Positions 43,627-55,689 of a stretch of DNA of 64,000 nt are shown piece by piece (position 1 is the first letter of the stretch; every line of letters begins with the position of its first letter). A model generated the notes under the pieces. The model was not told where the DNA came from, ran no database searches, and saw only the letters and a program-made list of their open reading frames with translations. Made by a program: the position numbers and the translations under genes. Source of the DNA: Dactylonectria macrodidyma (Eukaryota; Ascomycota; Sordariomycetes; Hypocreales; Nectriaceae); NCBI GenBank assembly GCA_020744425.1, contig JAGMUV010000017.1, positions 248,001-312,000 on the forward strand. The letters run 5' to 3'.

Positions 43627-46118
43627 CTAGCCCTCATTCTTGCAATTCGTGCAATAGTCCATTACGACCTTACAGCTGTTGGATAGATAGATGTGTCCAC
43701 ACATCCAAATGTTATCGTTGCTTTTAGCACTCTCACGACTATTTTTCAAGGTTAGAACATATTCCATCAGGAGAAGGGGGGGAGGGGTTGTAACGTACGC
43801 TTCCTTGATGAGCTTGCCGCTCATGCCAATGCCGTAATCATCACAGCTAAACTTGGCAATGCAAGCAGCCTGGCCAAGGGAGGCGACCATCAGGATGCCC
43901 TTGTTGGATCGACTGTACCGAGTAGCGTAGTCGGTGTAGATTGTAGCGTCGTCGAATTCGTTGATGGCTCGGTCGCAAGCCTCGCCGAGACCCGTCTTGG
44001 AAAGGCCATCGCTGGTGCCGCACTGGCCGGAGCCGTCGTTGTCCACAGCAGTCTGAGTCGGCACCGGTGTCGACACGGTTGAGGGCTCGCCAAGGCCAAC
44101 GGACTGAGTAACTTGGATGGTATAAACAGCGTAGTACTCAAGTGAGTACGAGGACCAAACAAGGACGGTGCCGCTGATGGTCTGGGTAAGAGGTTCGTTG
44201 ATCGGCGCGTCAGTGATAGCAGGTGCCACTGTGGTCGGGCTGATAGATTCCGGATACTCGGTGTAGGCAGCACACTGTCCATCGATCAGGGTAGCTGTAG
44301 CAACGTAGTGAACGTCGTTAACGTAGGTCTCGCACTGGCAGTAAGCCGAGGTGACACGAGGTCCTCCAAAGACGTGACAGGGGTAGTACGTGCGTGTTGG
44401 CTCAGCTGAGGTAATAAGATCAGAGGTAGTGACTGCCGTAGATCCAGATGTGACTGTGTCGGATGAAGCTCTAGTCGTCGTGATAAACGTGCTTGGTGTA
44501 GCGACTGGAGTCAAAGACTCGGCCTCTGACGTAGTCGTGGTCTCCTCCTGCGTGCTAGTTGACTCTCCCTGTGTAGTAGTGTCTTGCTGCGGAGTCTCAG
44601 TAGCACTGGACTGTCCCGGGGTTTCAGTGCTCGACTCTTCGGTGCTAATCGAAGTAGTTGCTGGCTGGCTAGGGGTCTCAGTGCCTGGTGTGGTTGTGGC
44701 CTCGGTATCAGAGTCTTCCAGCAGGGCGTCGAGATCTTCGTTCAGGGCAGCCAACACAGTCTCGTCAATGTCACCATCCTCAGGGATGATATCATCACCA
44801 GCGTCGGTTGTAACGCCGCCGACCCAGAGCAGGTCTGGGAAAAGGGTGGTCGTTGCAGTAGCCTGCGTTCCTGTGGCACAGCTAACGACGGTAGGACAGT
44901 CTCCAAACTCAGTCCTGTTAATTTCGTTAGTATTCTCTTTAGGCATCATATATGGCCTCTTAAAGGAAATGCTTACATGATCTCAGTTCCTCCTTCGGTG
45001 TAGTATGAAATGGTGCGGGTGCAATCGGGAATCGATGTAGCAGTGCATTGTTCTGTCTCTGTGGTAGACTCAGCGGTTGACTCAGCGGTAGAGTCCGCAG
45101 TTGTTTGATCATTGTTGCTTTGATTATCCTCATTGTTGTTTGGGTCAGGGTTCGAAGTGGGAGCAGGAGGAGTGCTTCCACCGCCGCCGCCGCCACCACC
45201 ACCGCCGCCACCAATCAACTTCCAGAACCAACCGAAGGGGAAAATAACGACGAGACCGCCATTGTCGTCATCCGTGATGGTTGTAGTGCCAGTGTAAGAA
45301 GTGTAGTCTGGGTTCTGCTCAGGGGCATAAGTTGCGACGGCACCATCGGTACCAGTGACAAGCTCAGCTCCCTCAACTGTGGTAGTTGGGCCACTGTTGT
45401 CTGTTGTTGATGGGATCGTGGAGGTTTGACCAGGGTTCTGGGTAGTCGAAGTCTGATCCTCAACCTGAGTGGACGTCTCCGAGTTGCCAGGGGTCTCCAC
45501 AGGAATAATAGTCGTTTCCGTGGTCCCCGGAGTCTCCACCGGGATAATAGTCGTCTCAGTTGAGCTGGGAGGCACCTCAGTCTCGGCGTCAGTGCTTCCT
45601 GGAGTCTCTTGTTGTGCAGGAACAGAGGATGTTGTCTCGGTTGTTTCTACCAAGGTCTCTGAGGTCCCCGGAGTGTCCACAGGTGCGGGAACTGATGTGG
45701 TTGAAACGACCTCAGTTGTGGTTCCAGCCACGCTGGTCTCACCAGCACCTGGAGTCTCTTCCGGTGTGCCGTTGACAGGAGCAGTGTCCAGTGTTTCAAT
45801 AACCTCGGCCGCTGTGCTTGAAGAGGGTGTCACCACAGGCAAGGGGACTGAGAAGCTTGATGTAGTCAAGACATCGGGCACACCGGGAGTCTCTGATTGT
45901 ACTTCTGAGACCACTTCTGAGTAGACAGTGGTGTCAGACGTTTGTATCGTGGCGGAATCTGTGAAGCCAGGTGTGGTCCCAGGCGTGGTTCCAGGTGTCT
46001 CAGGAAACTCATCAATTCGCTTCCACCACATGGCTTCTCTGGGCCGGACTTGAGCGGCTCCAGAGAGCGGTGCTGCAACGCACAGCGCTAAAGCGCTAAC
46101 TTTCCACGGCGCTGGCAT
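43627..46118 (-). CDS. secreted mucin-like Ser/Thr-rich protein with ETPG repeats
   Basis: Three exons, 46118-44977, 44914-43799 and 43738-43627, give 789 residues. Residues 1-22 are a signal peptide (MPAPWKVSALALCVAAPLSG). Residues 35-270 are a Thr/Ser/Pro-rich stretch with many ETPG[TSN] repeats, including two almost exact TETTIIPVETPG units. Next are FPFGWFWKLI, a run of 12 Gly, and a Cys-containing region. A second Thr-rich repeat zone lies around 400-510. The C-terminal 250 residues are folded-looking, with about 15 Cys and the end CTNCKNEG. The last intron is 60 bp, a multiple of three without stops, so it could be retained; I treat it as an intron because it has a gtacgt donor, a ttctaac branch site and a tag end. 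Likely heavily O-glycosylated cell-wall or surface protein. No enzyme motif seen. Confidence 0.8.
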
Positions 46119-46878
46119 GTCGACAGACAGACAGGCAGAAGGTAATGAGAGAGTGAAAAACTAAAAGAAAGACAGACCGACAAGGCAATTCGATACACGG
46201 AATGAGCGTAGAATGGGCAGAAAAGAATGAATCAAGTGGCTTATGAAGAGACACGCACAATAGGCGCCGGATAGTAGGAGGCTGACCAGAGCTTTGATTA
46301 GGGAACAGGGTGAAACCCGAAGGATTGCAATCAATGCCCGATCTGGTAATTAGCGGCGCTAAACAAGACGCTTCCATCTTGGCCGATCCTTCGTCCCCAA
46401 TTAAATCCCACAAACCCACTGAAACGATATCACGGCCCTTTATTAAAACCGAAGCACCGTGGTATCCGGCAGGGCTGTGCCGTCTGATGAACGGACATCT
46501 CAATTTTAGGCCATCCTTCACCCCCCAAAGATACTGTGAAACCCACTAAAACGCATCATGATATTCCTGCAACGAACCAACACATCACTAAATCCCACAG
46601 GGCTGTGCTGACCCGCTCATCACAACAGCGGTAATTTCAGGGGGATTCCAAGATGTCAGAGCGACCCAAGCGCCTAATTTTCCCCACCCATAGTAGCCTT
46701 ACACAGTCATATGCGACGCTCGGCCGGCTCTATCTCTCTCTGGGTTGTACGAGACATAAACATCCCTTCATTCTTTTCCCACTTCATCTTGACTGCTGGT
46801 AGGATCTCACCTGGTCTTGACCTTCATTCGTTCTTTTTTTTTTTCCTTCCACAGTCTTGTTGTCTTTCAGTCTGCATC
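46119..46878. other. divergent promoter region
   Basis: 760 bp between the mucin-like gene and the metallopeptidase, transcribed in opposite directions. A long pyrimidine tract (46832-46853) and tttcag just before the peptidase ATG are typical of fungal leaders. cagggctgtgc occurs twice (46470 and 46599). Confidence 0.5.
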
Positions 46879-48316
46879 ATGGTCCACCTCCGACACGTCT
46901 GGCTGATGGCCGGACTCATGCCCAGCTTCAGCGCGGCGGTCACAGCCAATCTAAATATTTGGGATGTTGACCCAAGTTGCGATGCATACGGCTCATACCT
47001 ACAAGACTGCTTCAATGAGGCGCTATCAATGGCAATCGCAGCGCGCGACAGCCTCAACCTCGCCATGCTCAAGCGACCCGAGAAGGCGGAATATCCCGCT
47101 GAAGCCAAAAACTGGAACCGCATTGCGTTTGCCATGGAGGCTGCACTGGGGTTCCTGCCCAGTAAGAGCAGGGAGGAGTCGCAGAGCGATGCCCAGAGCG
47201 GACAGTATTGGACAGATGCCCTGAGTAAGTAACTCTCCCGGGCCCAGCCCATAGCCCATACCAGTATCCTGTTTTGATTGAGGCTTACATCATTGCCTCT
47301 AGCCATCTACAGCAAAGTAGCAGATGCGCTTCAAGCCGACGTAAACGACCCCGCCAAAGGCTTCTCACACTTGGCGGCTCGTGACGGTGCCAAGCCCAAG
47401 ATCATCTGTGGAGAGGAGGATGGTGTCGCCTTCACATGGTTGAACCCATCCGACACCATCCCTGGAAAGACAACCAAGGTGGAAGACAACAAGAACTTCA
47501 AGCAACTGATCGACTTTGAAGCCATGGAGGGAGCCTGGTACAACGACGATCGCTGGTTCTTCAAAGATGAGGTCAAGAAGACGCCAGTCCTCTGCATGGA
47601 GCCAGGACTACGGGCTGCTGTCTACTTCAGCTATGACCTGGTTCACTTCTGCCCCAAGATGTTTGACGATGACAGACGGGCTCTGCCAACCCCAACGGAT
47701 CTCAAGAACGGCGCCGCTAAGCTAGGCGATGACATTGACGTCCTCGCCAGACACATGTCATTCGTTCTGCTGCACGAGATGACGCATTGGTTCGGTGGTC
47801 TCAACAAAAACGCCGACGGCAGTTGGAATTTTCGCTCAGCAAGTGAGTTGACCTCATGGTGCCCTCCTGCCGCCGCTATTTACTAACCTGGCCTAGTTAT
47901 CGATGATATCACGGCAGTCAATTCTGTGGGAGAACTACAGTCCCAAGGCGGAAAGCGTGTCAAGTCATGTAAGTCCCAAATCTCTTGCAAGCATGGGTGG
48001 CGATCTATCCATGTCTGTACCATGTCATCCATCGTAACTAGAGACGTCAAAGTCACTAACATGGCATCCTTTCAGATGGAAAAAAATATGTTTGGAACCT
48101 AGCAATGAAGCAGACCAGGCACAACAGGGCCAATGCGGCCAACTTTGGACCGGCCAAGGCCCTCAAGAATGCCGACAGCTTGGCTTATTTTGCTTTCATG
48201 GCGTAAGATCTCCCTCCCACTTGTTGCGTCAATAATCGCCACTAACAAAACATTTCTATAGATATGTTGACAACTTCGACTTTGCTCGCAAGGGCTATGC
48301 AAGCGCCATTCCGTGA
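46879..48316 (+). CDS. secreted HExxH zinc metallopeptidase (M35/lysine-specific-like)
   Basis: Five exons, 46879-47224, 47303-47842, 47897-47968, 48076-48202 and 48262-48316, give 379 residues. All introns are gt..ag and keep the frame. Residues 1-20 are a signal peptide. The zinc site is LLHEMTHWFGG at about 255-265, where Glu is the catalytic base and the two His bind zinc. The third ligand is probably an Asp in the following IIDDITAV. The Cys-containing part before the site (VLCMEPGLRAAVYF, HFCPKMF) resembles deuterolysin-type and lysine-specific endopeptidase-like fungal proteins. Predicted extracellular protease for nutrition or host interaction. The neighbour is the divergent mucin-like protein. 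Confidence 0.88.
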
Positions 48317-48547
48317 TAGTGAATAGATTTTCAGGGCTAGATTAATTTCGGTTTATTACTTTGGGTGGCACCCGTCAGTTGGAATAGAGAGCCCAAGGGC
48401 GGTATACTGAGGTTTGAAGAGAACCTCTTTGGTTAAAGGCTTCATGCCTGGGTGTACAAATTCGGCTACATAATCAAAACCAATCATTATTCATGAAATG
48501 AGCCCATAAGATCGCTCTCGTACTTCCTTGCGCAATCTACTTGGTAA

Positions 48548-49975
48548 CTAAAAGAAAATCAACATGTGCGGGTCATCCTCCTCGAGCAGGCAACTAGGTC
48601 TAGTTAGGGGCGTTTGGGGATCAGGCCTACTCGATCCCTCTAGAATCCAGTATCCAGGAACTTGAGATGCGGCGTGAGTCAGATGGTATGGAGGATGCGG
48701 GTAACTGTTGACGAATGGAATGCGTATGATGCTCGTTTCACCATCAATGTTTCGCCAGACCTGACGATATGAGTCCGTCAAGTGACTCCAACCATTACCT
48801 AGAGACTCAGACGCCACTTCACCATATACGAAATCGAAGAACCATTCCGGGATTGCAAAGGCACGCTCTTTGAGGGTAGGCATGCGCTTAATGAACCGGT
48901 CAAGCTGCTTCTCAACTATCCTTACGTATTTCCTTTCCAGGTGGGTGGCGAACCAGGTCTCGGGTGGTTCCTCGAGTGATAGGTAGAGACGACGGAGCGC
49001 AGGGAATTCTGATGACAGAAGCTGCAAGACTATCTTCAGATGGTCTTCGTCAAGCTCGGTCACAGTGCGTTCATTACGGACCCGGCGTGTCTTGAGGGGC
49101 CAACTAATCTCGAGGGACGATATTACTGCAAGTTGCTTTGGCAATAGTAGTTGTGGGAGATTCATAATCATGATCTCGTTCCTCGTGGTGAGAGTATTTG
49201 TCGAGTATAGCAGGTTGATGGACTCAGCGTAGCTATCAAGTCAGATTGTTAGATGTACACTATCAAGCGCGTAGAGGTGGTTTGCGTACTTTTGGCGACA
49301 AGATAATAGCCAACCCATGATCCCAATGTGACATGCAGACGGCGCATCGGCGTCTCTCCATTCGAGACAATGCTCTGCAAGGCCGAGACGGCAAAAGTCA
49401 CCCCAGGGACCCACGAGGCCGCGTCTAGTCATTGGACCAACTGCGTCGGGCGCGAGTCGATGGCAAATGGAACTCCACCATCGCCAGGCCTTAGGTTGAT
49501 TTGTATCGAGATTGTGCTTTTCTCCATCGCGATGTTCCCTTGACCTCTCGTTATCGATGCCACAGTGACGGGCAGGAATGAGCTCATAGGGTGCATCTGG
49601 ATGGGTGTAAGAGAGGTCCAGGTGAAGACGGAGGCTTCCGAAAGCTAGCCGAATGATGTCTCTCCTGATATTGGGCGGAAGCCTGAAGTAGGCCGAAGAT
49701 TCTTGGAAAAGGGCTTGCGGGCCTTCCTTCGAGTCAGAGTCGGTGTCGGCATCGGCATCTCGGAAGCCGGGTGGGGTCAGAGCACGGGGCCGAGGATCGG
49801 GAAGCCGGGGCAGTTGCCGGATTAGCGCCTCTCGCTTCTCGTCCTGTTCTCCGGGGCTTGGTTCCACTGGTGCTTCCACTGATTCTGCCACTGATGCTGC
49901 GCTGCTAGGGGGCGAATAACGAGGCGATGGCGGACTGTAACTGTCGCCAGGATGCTCGTCGACATGATCCATCAT
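48548..49975 (-). CDS. DUF7730-like protein
   Basis: Two exons, 49975-49290 and 49232-48548, with a 57-bp intron, give 456 residues. The N-terminal 80 residues are Pro/Ser/Glu-rich. Then come FRLPPNIRRDIIRLAFGSLRLHLDLSY, WWSSICHRLAPD, CHIGIMGWLLSCRQNYAES, INLLYSTNTL and ISSLEISWP, the order seen in the large fungal DUF7730 family that begins with an F-box-like LP-x-E/N-IR motif. The cytosolic role is unknown; some relatives are thought to work like F-box adaptors. No signal peptide. Splicing is supported because it restores the family-conserved CRQ-YAES junction. Confidence 0.8.
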
Positions 49976-52717
49976 GTTTGTTGTGATGAAGGAAGGCGAG
50001 ATTGGATGTGACAGGACGTAAGATAGGAGGGATGAGAAGGATCAATGGACGACTAAATGACTCGTAGGACAGATTACTTTCGCGATTCCTGCGAATGGAC
50101 CGTGGGATTCGCTTGTAGGGTTGGTGATGGGGCCGGGAAAGTGCGATCTGTTTCAGAAGACGACATTGGTACCTTAATTATTAGGCCTAAGAGCGATCAG
50201 CGCAGCCTTACCGCACCTTAGACACCTTAGACAGGGGCAGTAGCCGCCAAGGCATTAATTCCGGGCCACCCGAGTCTTAGCCGCGAGATAGCGGGACAAC
50301 GCTAAGCCCAACTCGACTCGGCCCGACCATCCCCCGGCAAAGCTTGGGTCAAATGTGGAGAAGGATGTCAGCCTTCAGAAACGGATCACGGAGTAACTCG
50401 CGGAAGGATGCAAGCCGTGTTTACATGTAACCTGATCCTCGTCCTTCATTCCCTGGTTCTCGTTCCTTCGTCCGATCGTTCCTTGATTCCGTTATTCCTT
50501 CAATCCTTTGTTCAATACGAAGTACTCCACGCAAGTTGTAAGCTCTTGCCGCGGCGATCCTTTCACCATATCCTTGATTTTTCGCTCGTGGCGCAGTTTT
50601 CGCAGATTGGCCAGTCTGATAGCCAAAGTCAAGTAGAATACAACGTCACGAAAGATAGATTGGTATCCACATGTCAAATTACACCCTTTATTTCCTTGTT
50701 TGACTTTTCGTTCTATCCTATTGTCCGTAAAGTGATGACGTCAATTCATGTGCATCTCATCAATGTCCGTAAGGTCTCATCTCAGCTACTGAAATCCTTT
50801 GTCGAGATAAGTTACTTCTAATAAAAGTGATTTGTGCAGCTATTGTCAGTAACTCAATCAAATGGAATGATGGAACAAACGACCAAATGCGTTTTCAGAG
50901 AATACTGTTGCTGCTAGCAAGTCACATCGCAATGCGAAACATGTCGCGATACAAGACATTGCATTCCTAACAAGCCGGCCCTAGCAACCGAATGACGAGG
51001 GGAATGAGGTCGCTAGGGGGGCCGTTGGGAAGACACACACGATATTTAAGGGCAGGAACCCTCCTACATCCTCCGACCGTTCTGTACGCTTTCCAAGACT
51101 TTTGTATCTTATACCCAACGTGTTTTAACGAGTGACATAACGAGTTGTGTGATCCCTGCAAAAAATACCGTACTGTTACTTAACGAAGACAAATGCATCA
51201 TAACCAAACTGATGATGAATTCAAATCTGGCCCTAACGGTCTAGGGTAGGGGGCTCAGTGGGATTCGGGTGTCGGACCTGAGTTTCCCCACATCCCTCTT
51301 TTGCCTGATTTATAAGGCAACAACTAGCGCAACCGATCCTTCGCGAATCCCTGCATAAATCATGCATAATAATCCTTATGCTTCATGCCACCCTCCCAAC
51401 GCTCAAAATTGGCGGACAAGTATCATGGCTATGGCAGCTACATTAGTAGCAAGAAGCTTCTTCACCAATAATGTATGTAGGCCAAGGCTTTGACTAAACA
51501 AATGGAAGGAAAGAGGCAGCGTGTTTTACCCAACCCGTCAAGAAGATGGACCGAAACCATTCGCCATGTTCAATGGATGCAATTTTGCCAGTGTGCTTTG
51601 ATTGAGATTCGGCATGGCGAGACCGTTGATTTCACTTATGGATTATTTATTTATAGCAATGACGCTACTGGGCATGTCCGAGCGAGGTAGAATGGCGTCG
51701 GCGCTAGGGGAGCGCCTCTTTCTGCAATGACTACAACAGGTCACAACTGCAATACCCGATGAATTAGAATTGTCTACACTTTATATTTCTATAATACATT
51801 GTAAGTGCCTATTGTTGAGATATTCGTGTTTTGAGCGAAGGTTTTGCTTGTCTTAACGAAGACAAACGGGTAGCATCAAGTCACCATCGCCATTTACTAG
51901 TCTGACATATTGGGTCTTCTCAATCAGCCTTGTTACAATGCTAGGAAATGTTCTCAGATAAAGCAGCCTCAATTGGCGGCAAGGGCGGCATGACTTTAGA
52001 GAGAAATAGTCATGAAGTCTCCCTCAACGAGCGAATGGTCAAGACCTGTTGCGAAACAATACAACAACAAGTTTACGGCCACAAGCAAGTCAGAACAACT
52101 CAGCCATCCGGCCTTTCCAGGTGTTCAACTTGTTATTTAAAATATCGATAAGGTTTCAAGAATCCCAAGACGAGGGCTAATTTCCAGACCTGCGGTATCC
52201 CTGGCAGGTTTCCGCCTTATCCCCTAGAGGGTCAGCAAATCCTTTGTGGCTACCGAATTCGCTCCCTTACACTTGATCCAATGATGCTATGGACCGAAAT
52301 TTCTCACTTGTTCACTTGAATAATGATGCAACTTCTAGAAGACAGCTTCGCTGAAGCGGAATTCAATTGGGCAGCCACATGATACCGCCATGTGAACACT
52401 TTGGTGATCAATTGAGTGTCTCATAAAAAGCATTAGGGCGTGGTGTCAAAATGTGAAATGTTGCACATTGTCAGTCACGTAGTATTGGCTGAAGTGAATA
52501 ACGGGCTAGAATACAGAATCATAATGCATTTATCGTCTTCTATCCTTCATCTATGGACACATTCCACCTATATTGAACACAGCTTGCTGAACGACAGTTG
52601 AAAATAGCCTGGCCTAGTTCTGTCACAACTTCCAATGATCATGTGTTGGGCTACTGCGGTCCGCTGAGAATTATGGAGTCAGTAAATTAGTCACAAGTAC
52701 TGTCATTCCAGTGCACA
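49976..52717. other. 2.7-kb intergenic region
   Basis: A TCCTT/TTCGT-rich stretch at 50435-50515 is low complexity. The open frames at 50408-50821 (+), 51490-51690 (+) and 51948-52151 (+) show no domain or codon signal, so I do not call them genes. Confidence 0.5.
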
Positions 52718-53899
52718 TTACCTGATGCTATTCCACTTCATGTATGCGCCATTCATAAAGATGTATGAAGAACTAGCCGAACTAGTATATAGAAGCGAGC
52801 CTGAGCAAGGGCTGTCAAAGCAACTGGTGGTGATTGTATCAACCAAAACACAACCTCCGGACAAGTAAGCACTGCCAGCACAGCCGGCCTTTGCAGCGCA
52901 AGCATCACAGCAGGCACGGGCGCTCGTCGTGGTGATTGAGCTCACGCCATATGAGAAGCTGGGGAAGCCATTGATGAAATAGCCTGCGTTGGAGATGCTA
53001 TCGGCGTAGTTCCTTTCGTTTTCGCACATGCCGTACACAGTTGGCCCAGGTACGGAAGCTGTGTTGGTCGTCGTTGACGTTACGGTGAGAGTTGTGCTGG
53101 GGGTGGAGGTCGCCTCGATTGTGGACGTAGTCGTAGATGTAGTGACAACTGTTACATCGGGCGGGATAACCGTGGTGGTGCTCTGGATCGTCGCTGTTTT
53201 GGTGGTGGTTTTGATCACGGGAGCGGCAGTAGTGGTTTTGGCGGGCTTTGTCTTGGTGACAACGATGGTCTTGGGGACGAAAATGACGACGACGCAGTTC
53301 ACCTTGTTGGGATAGCGCTTGACAGGCTTGGATGGGCAAATGCCAGAGCCTTTCTTTGCACGGGCAAGTAGCGAACCCGAGCGGGCGTGATGCTCACTGA
53401 TTTCCTCGGCCTCAGCATCGCGCTTAAGAGGCTGGGTGGACGAAGAACCCGAGCTACCTCTTAGTGTAGCACCAGAAAGTGTGTCTTGAATTGGCTCGAA
53501 AGATACTGGCGCTTGGATTGTCGACGTTGACGTGACGGTAGTGTCAACAGTCGAGGTGATGGTTTCGCGGAAGGTAGTCGTAGCAAGGGTGGTGGTGGCA
53601 GTTTCATACTCGGTATCCACTACTTCGACCGTGTCCACCCCCGGATCCGCTGTGGTACTGACAGTGATGATGACAGTTGAGCTTGCAGTCCTGGTAATGG
53701 GCTGTGGGGTGCGGGTGACAGTCGACTGTACATATTTGGTGCTGCGAATGGTGAAGGTCCTTTTCTTTGTGGAGGAAACAGTGGGGACTGGTTTGATCGA
53801 CTTTGTGCCAAGGACCGTCTGGCAGGACTTGGTTGTGTAAGGCTTGCTAGCAGCGGCGAAGCCCACAGTGGATGCAAGGATGAAGAGCTTGAGATTCAT
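52718..53899 (-). CDS. secreted Thr-rich protein with Cys-rich (PAN/Apple-like) tail
   Basis: An intronless frame of 393 residues. Residues 1-17 are a signal peptide (MNLKLFILASTVGFAAA). Residues 20-130 are a Thr/Val-rich beta-like repeat zone. A dibasic KR site in QPLKRDAEAEE near 160 and a second KR near 195 suggest Kex2 processing. A second Thr-rich zone spans about 205-285. The C-terminal 110 residues hold about 10 Cys (GMCENERNYADSI, ARACCDACAAKAGCAGSAYL, CVLVDT, SCFDSPCSG), similar to the PAN/Apple-type binding modules of fungal surface proteins. Probably a cell-wall or secreted adhesive protein. No enzyme motif. Confidence 0.8.
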   Translation of the reverse strand: MNLKLFILASTVGFAAASKPYTTKSCQTVLGTKSIKPVPTVSSTKKRTFTIRSTKYVQSTVTRTPQPITRTASSTVIITVSTTADPGVDTVEVVDTEYETATTTLATTTFRETITSTVDTTVTSTSTIQAPVSFEPIQDTLSGATLRGSSGSSSTQPLKRDAEAEEISEHHARSGSLLARAKKGSGICPSKPVKRYPNKVNCVVVIFVPKTIVVTKTKPAKTTTAAPVIKTTTKTATIQSTTTVIPPDVTVVTTSTTTSTIEATSTPSTTLTVTSTTTNTASVPGPTVYGMCENERNYADSISNAGYFINGFPSFSYGVSSITTTSARACCDACAAKAGCAGSAYLSGGCVLVDTITTSCFDSPCSGSLLYTSSASSSYIFMNGAYMKWNSIR

Positions 53900-55689
53900 G
53901 GTGATCTAACCGCAACTCGCCGAGGATAGAAATGGATTGAAGAGAGGTGGAAAATGCTGAGGGATGGAAGGCTCTGACAGCAGAAAGAATAGGAGGGTCG
54001 AGCTGGGCTTTGTATACAACATTTTGATGACTTTCAATAATTTCTCAGTTGATGCTATATCGTTTCTTAATCAATAGTCTTTTGGGGCTGAACTCGACAG
54101 CTGACGGAGTTATTGGAATGCCCGCTTTTTCCTGCCAAGCATCGCAACTCAACCAGTGCCTTGGGCTGTCTTGAGAACCCCCTTGCTGCAGTAACCCCAA
54201 AGGGTTTTATGCCCTGTCACGGCGATGCCAGCGGTGTGGTAGAGGTCTATTCGACGCAGATCTAGGCCTCCTTGGCAGCAAGATCTTAGACGAGCTGTGC
54301 CGCCAAGTCGATCAAGGCGACGCTGATGTGTCATCCAGTACGGAGTGATTTTACCACGGCGGTTGGGCATCCGGCCAGCCACAGCCGAGCCTTCACACAT
54401 GCCAAGTGGTTTTTGTGTTCCCTGCTCGCTTGGGTCGTATCCAAACCCCGGTGTTCCCCATTCGGTTGCATTCGACCTGAGCTAGCATTGTCGCTTAAGC
54501 CAGCTCAGCTCTGTTGGTGCAGGTTGCATTCTCAAAATGGAGATGTAACCAGGATCATATGCGGATCTTGGCCGGCTGACAACCTCTTTCCCAACTGTTG
54601 CCCCGCTGTCCAGCAGGCATCTGCATTTGGTCATACGAGACACCTTTACGGGGTTTAACAGTGTTACTGCGCCAGCGACATGCATCTCAATAGTGTTGGA
54701 ATTTTCATTGGACTTTTTTTCTTTGCAGTTGGGAGACTCGGAAGTCGCTCTAGCTCCCCGTTAAGGGAGTCGATGCTCCCCTCCCAACGATTTCGGGTTT
54801 ATTGCGATGGTAGTGTATTGGGTGCACGACGGCCTGAATCTACAACTCACGACTTGGCCAAGACAAGTCGCTAAGAACTCGGATAGGTCTTGGGCTAAGT
54901 GGTTGATACTTGGACAAGTTTTTGAGACAGTGGCAGCGAAATCACGGAAACGCAAACGCATCTGGTCGGGGAGTCGGATCCGACGTGCGGCTGGAGTGTT
55001 GGACGCGTAAACGACCAAGACAAGCTATTGTCAGGTCAAGACCCCTGACATGAATTAGTCTGGGGTTGCGTTGGCCGGCATTGCCGGAGGCTAGTCTCGA
55101 GTTGGCCAATACGTGGTGATCCATGACATTGTTTTTGATCCATACTTCTCCACCGTGGCGATCAAGGTCTGGATCACGGGGAAAAACGGAGGCAAATGAG
55201 CTGAGTCTGAAACGAGGCAACCCTAAGCTCGTAAGATCACGACGCGGACTTAAAATCAAGCAAGGCTGTCTACATGGAGTCTGACTGTCACTTGAAACCA
55301 GCGGAGACGGTCTGGTGCTATGTTGAGTATTGTTTGACCCGGATGTGTGCAGTGAGGAGAAGGCATTTCATATTGGCGGTATTTGCATCGAGATTGAAGA
55401 TCTCAGCACTGAACATGAGACAGGGGATTGCTGAATGTGTACTTCAATTATCAACGCCCATAGCCTACTTAACATGGATGGAACTATGATGTCAAATCGG
55501 TGGACGCCAATGTGATCGTCATGCACGTCACGAGAGAAAGAGGTCTCGTCACCAGATGAACGTAATCTCACTCCAAGAATGAAGAACCAAATGTGGTCGT
55601 CGATGCAAGCCAGGTGAATGAATCGAATTTTGAACTATCTGGTTATGCCACCAACTAAGACTAGCCGAAAATATAGAAAAGCAATAAGT
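53900..55689. other. 1.8-kb intergenic region
   Basis: No gene recognised. The frames at 54326-54658 and 54942-55259 lack domains and proper context. Confidence 0.5.

Noticed and set aside
50408..50821. 137-codon plus-strand frame with hydrophobic start
   Set aside because: The hydrophobic look comes from a TCCTT-type low-complexity stretch; no family resemblance.
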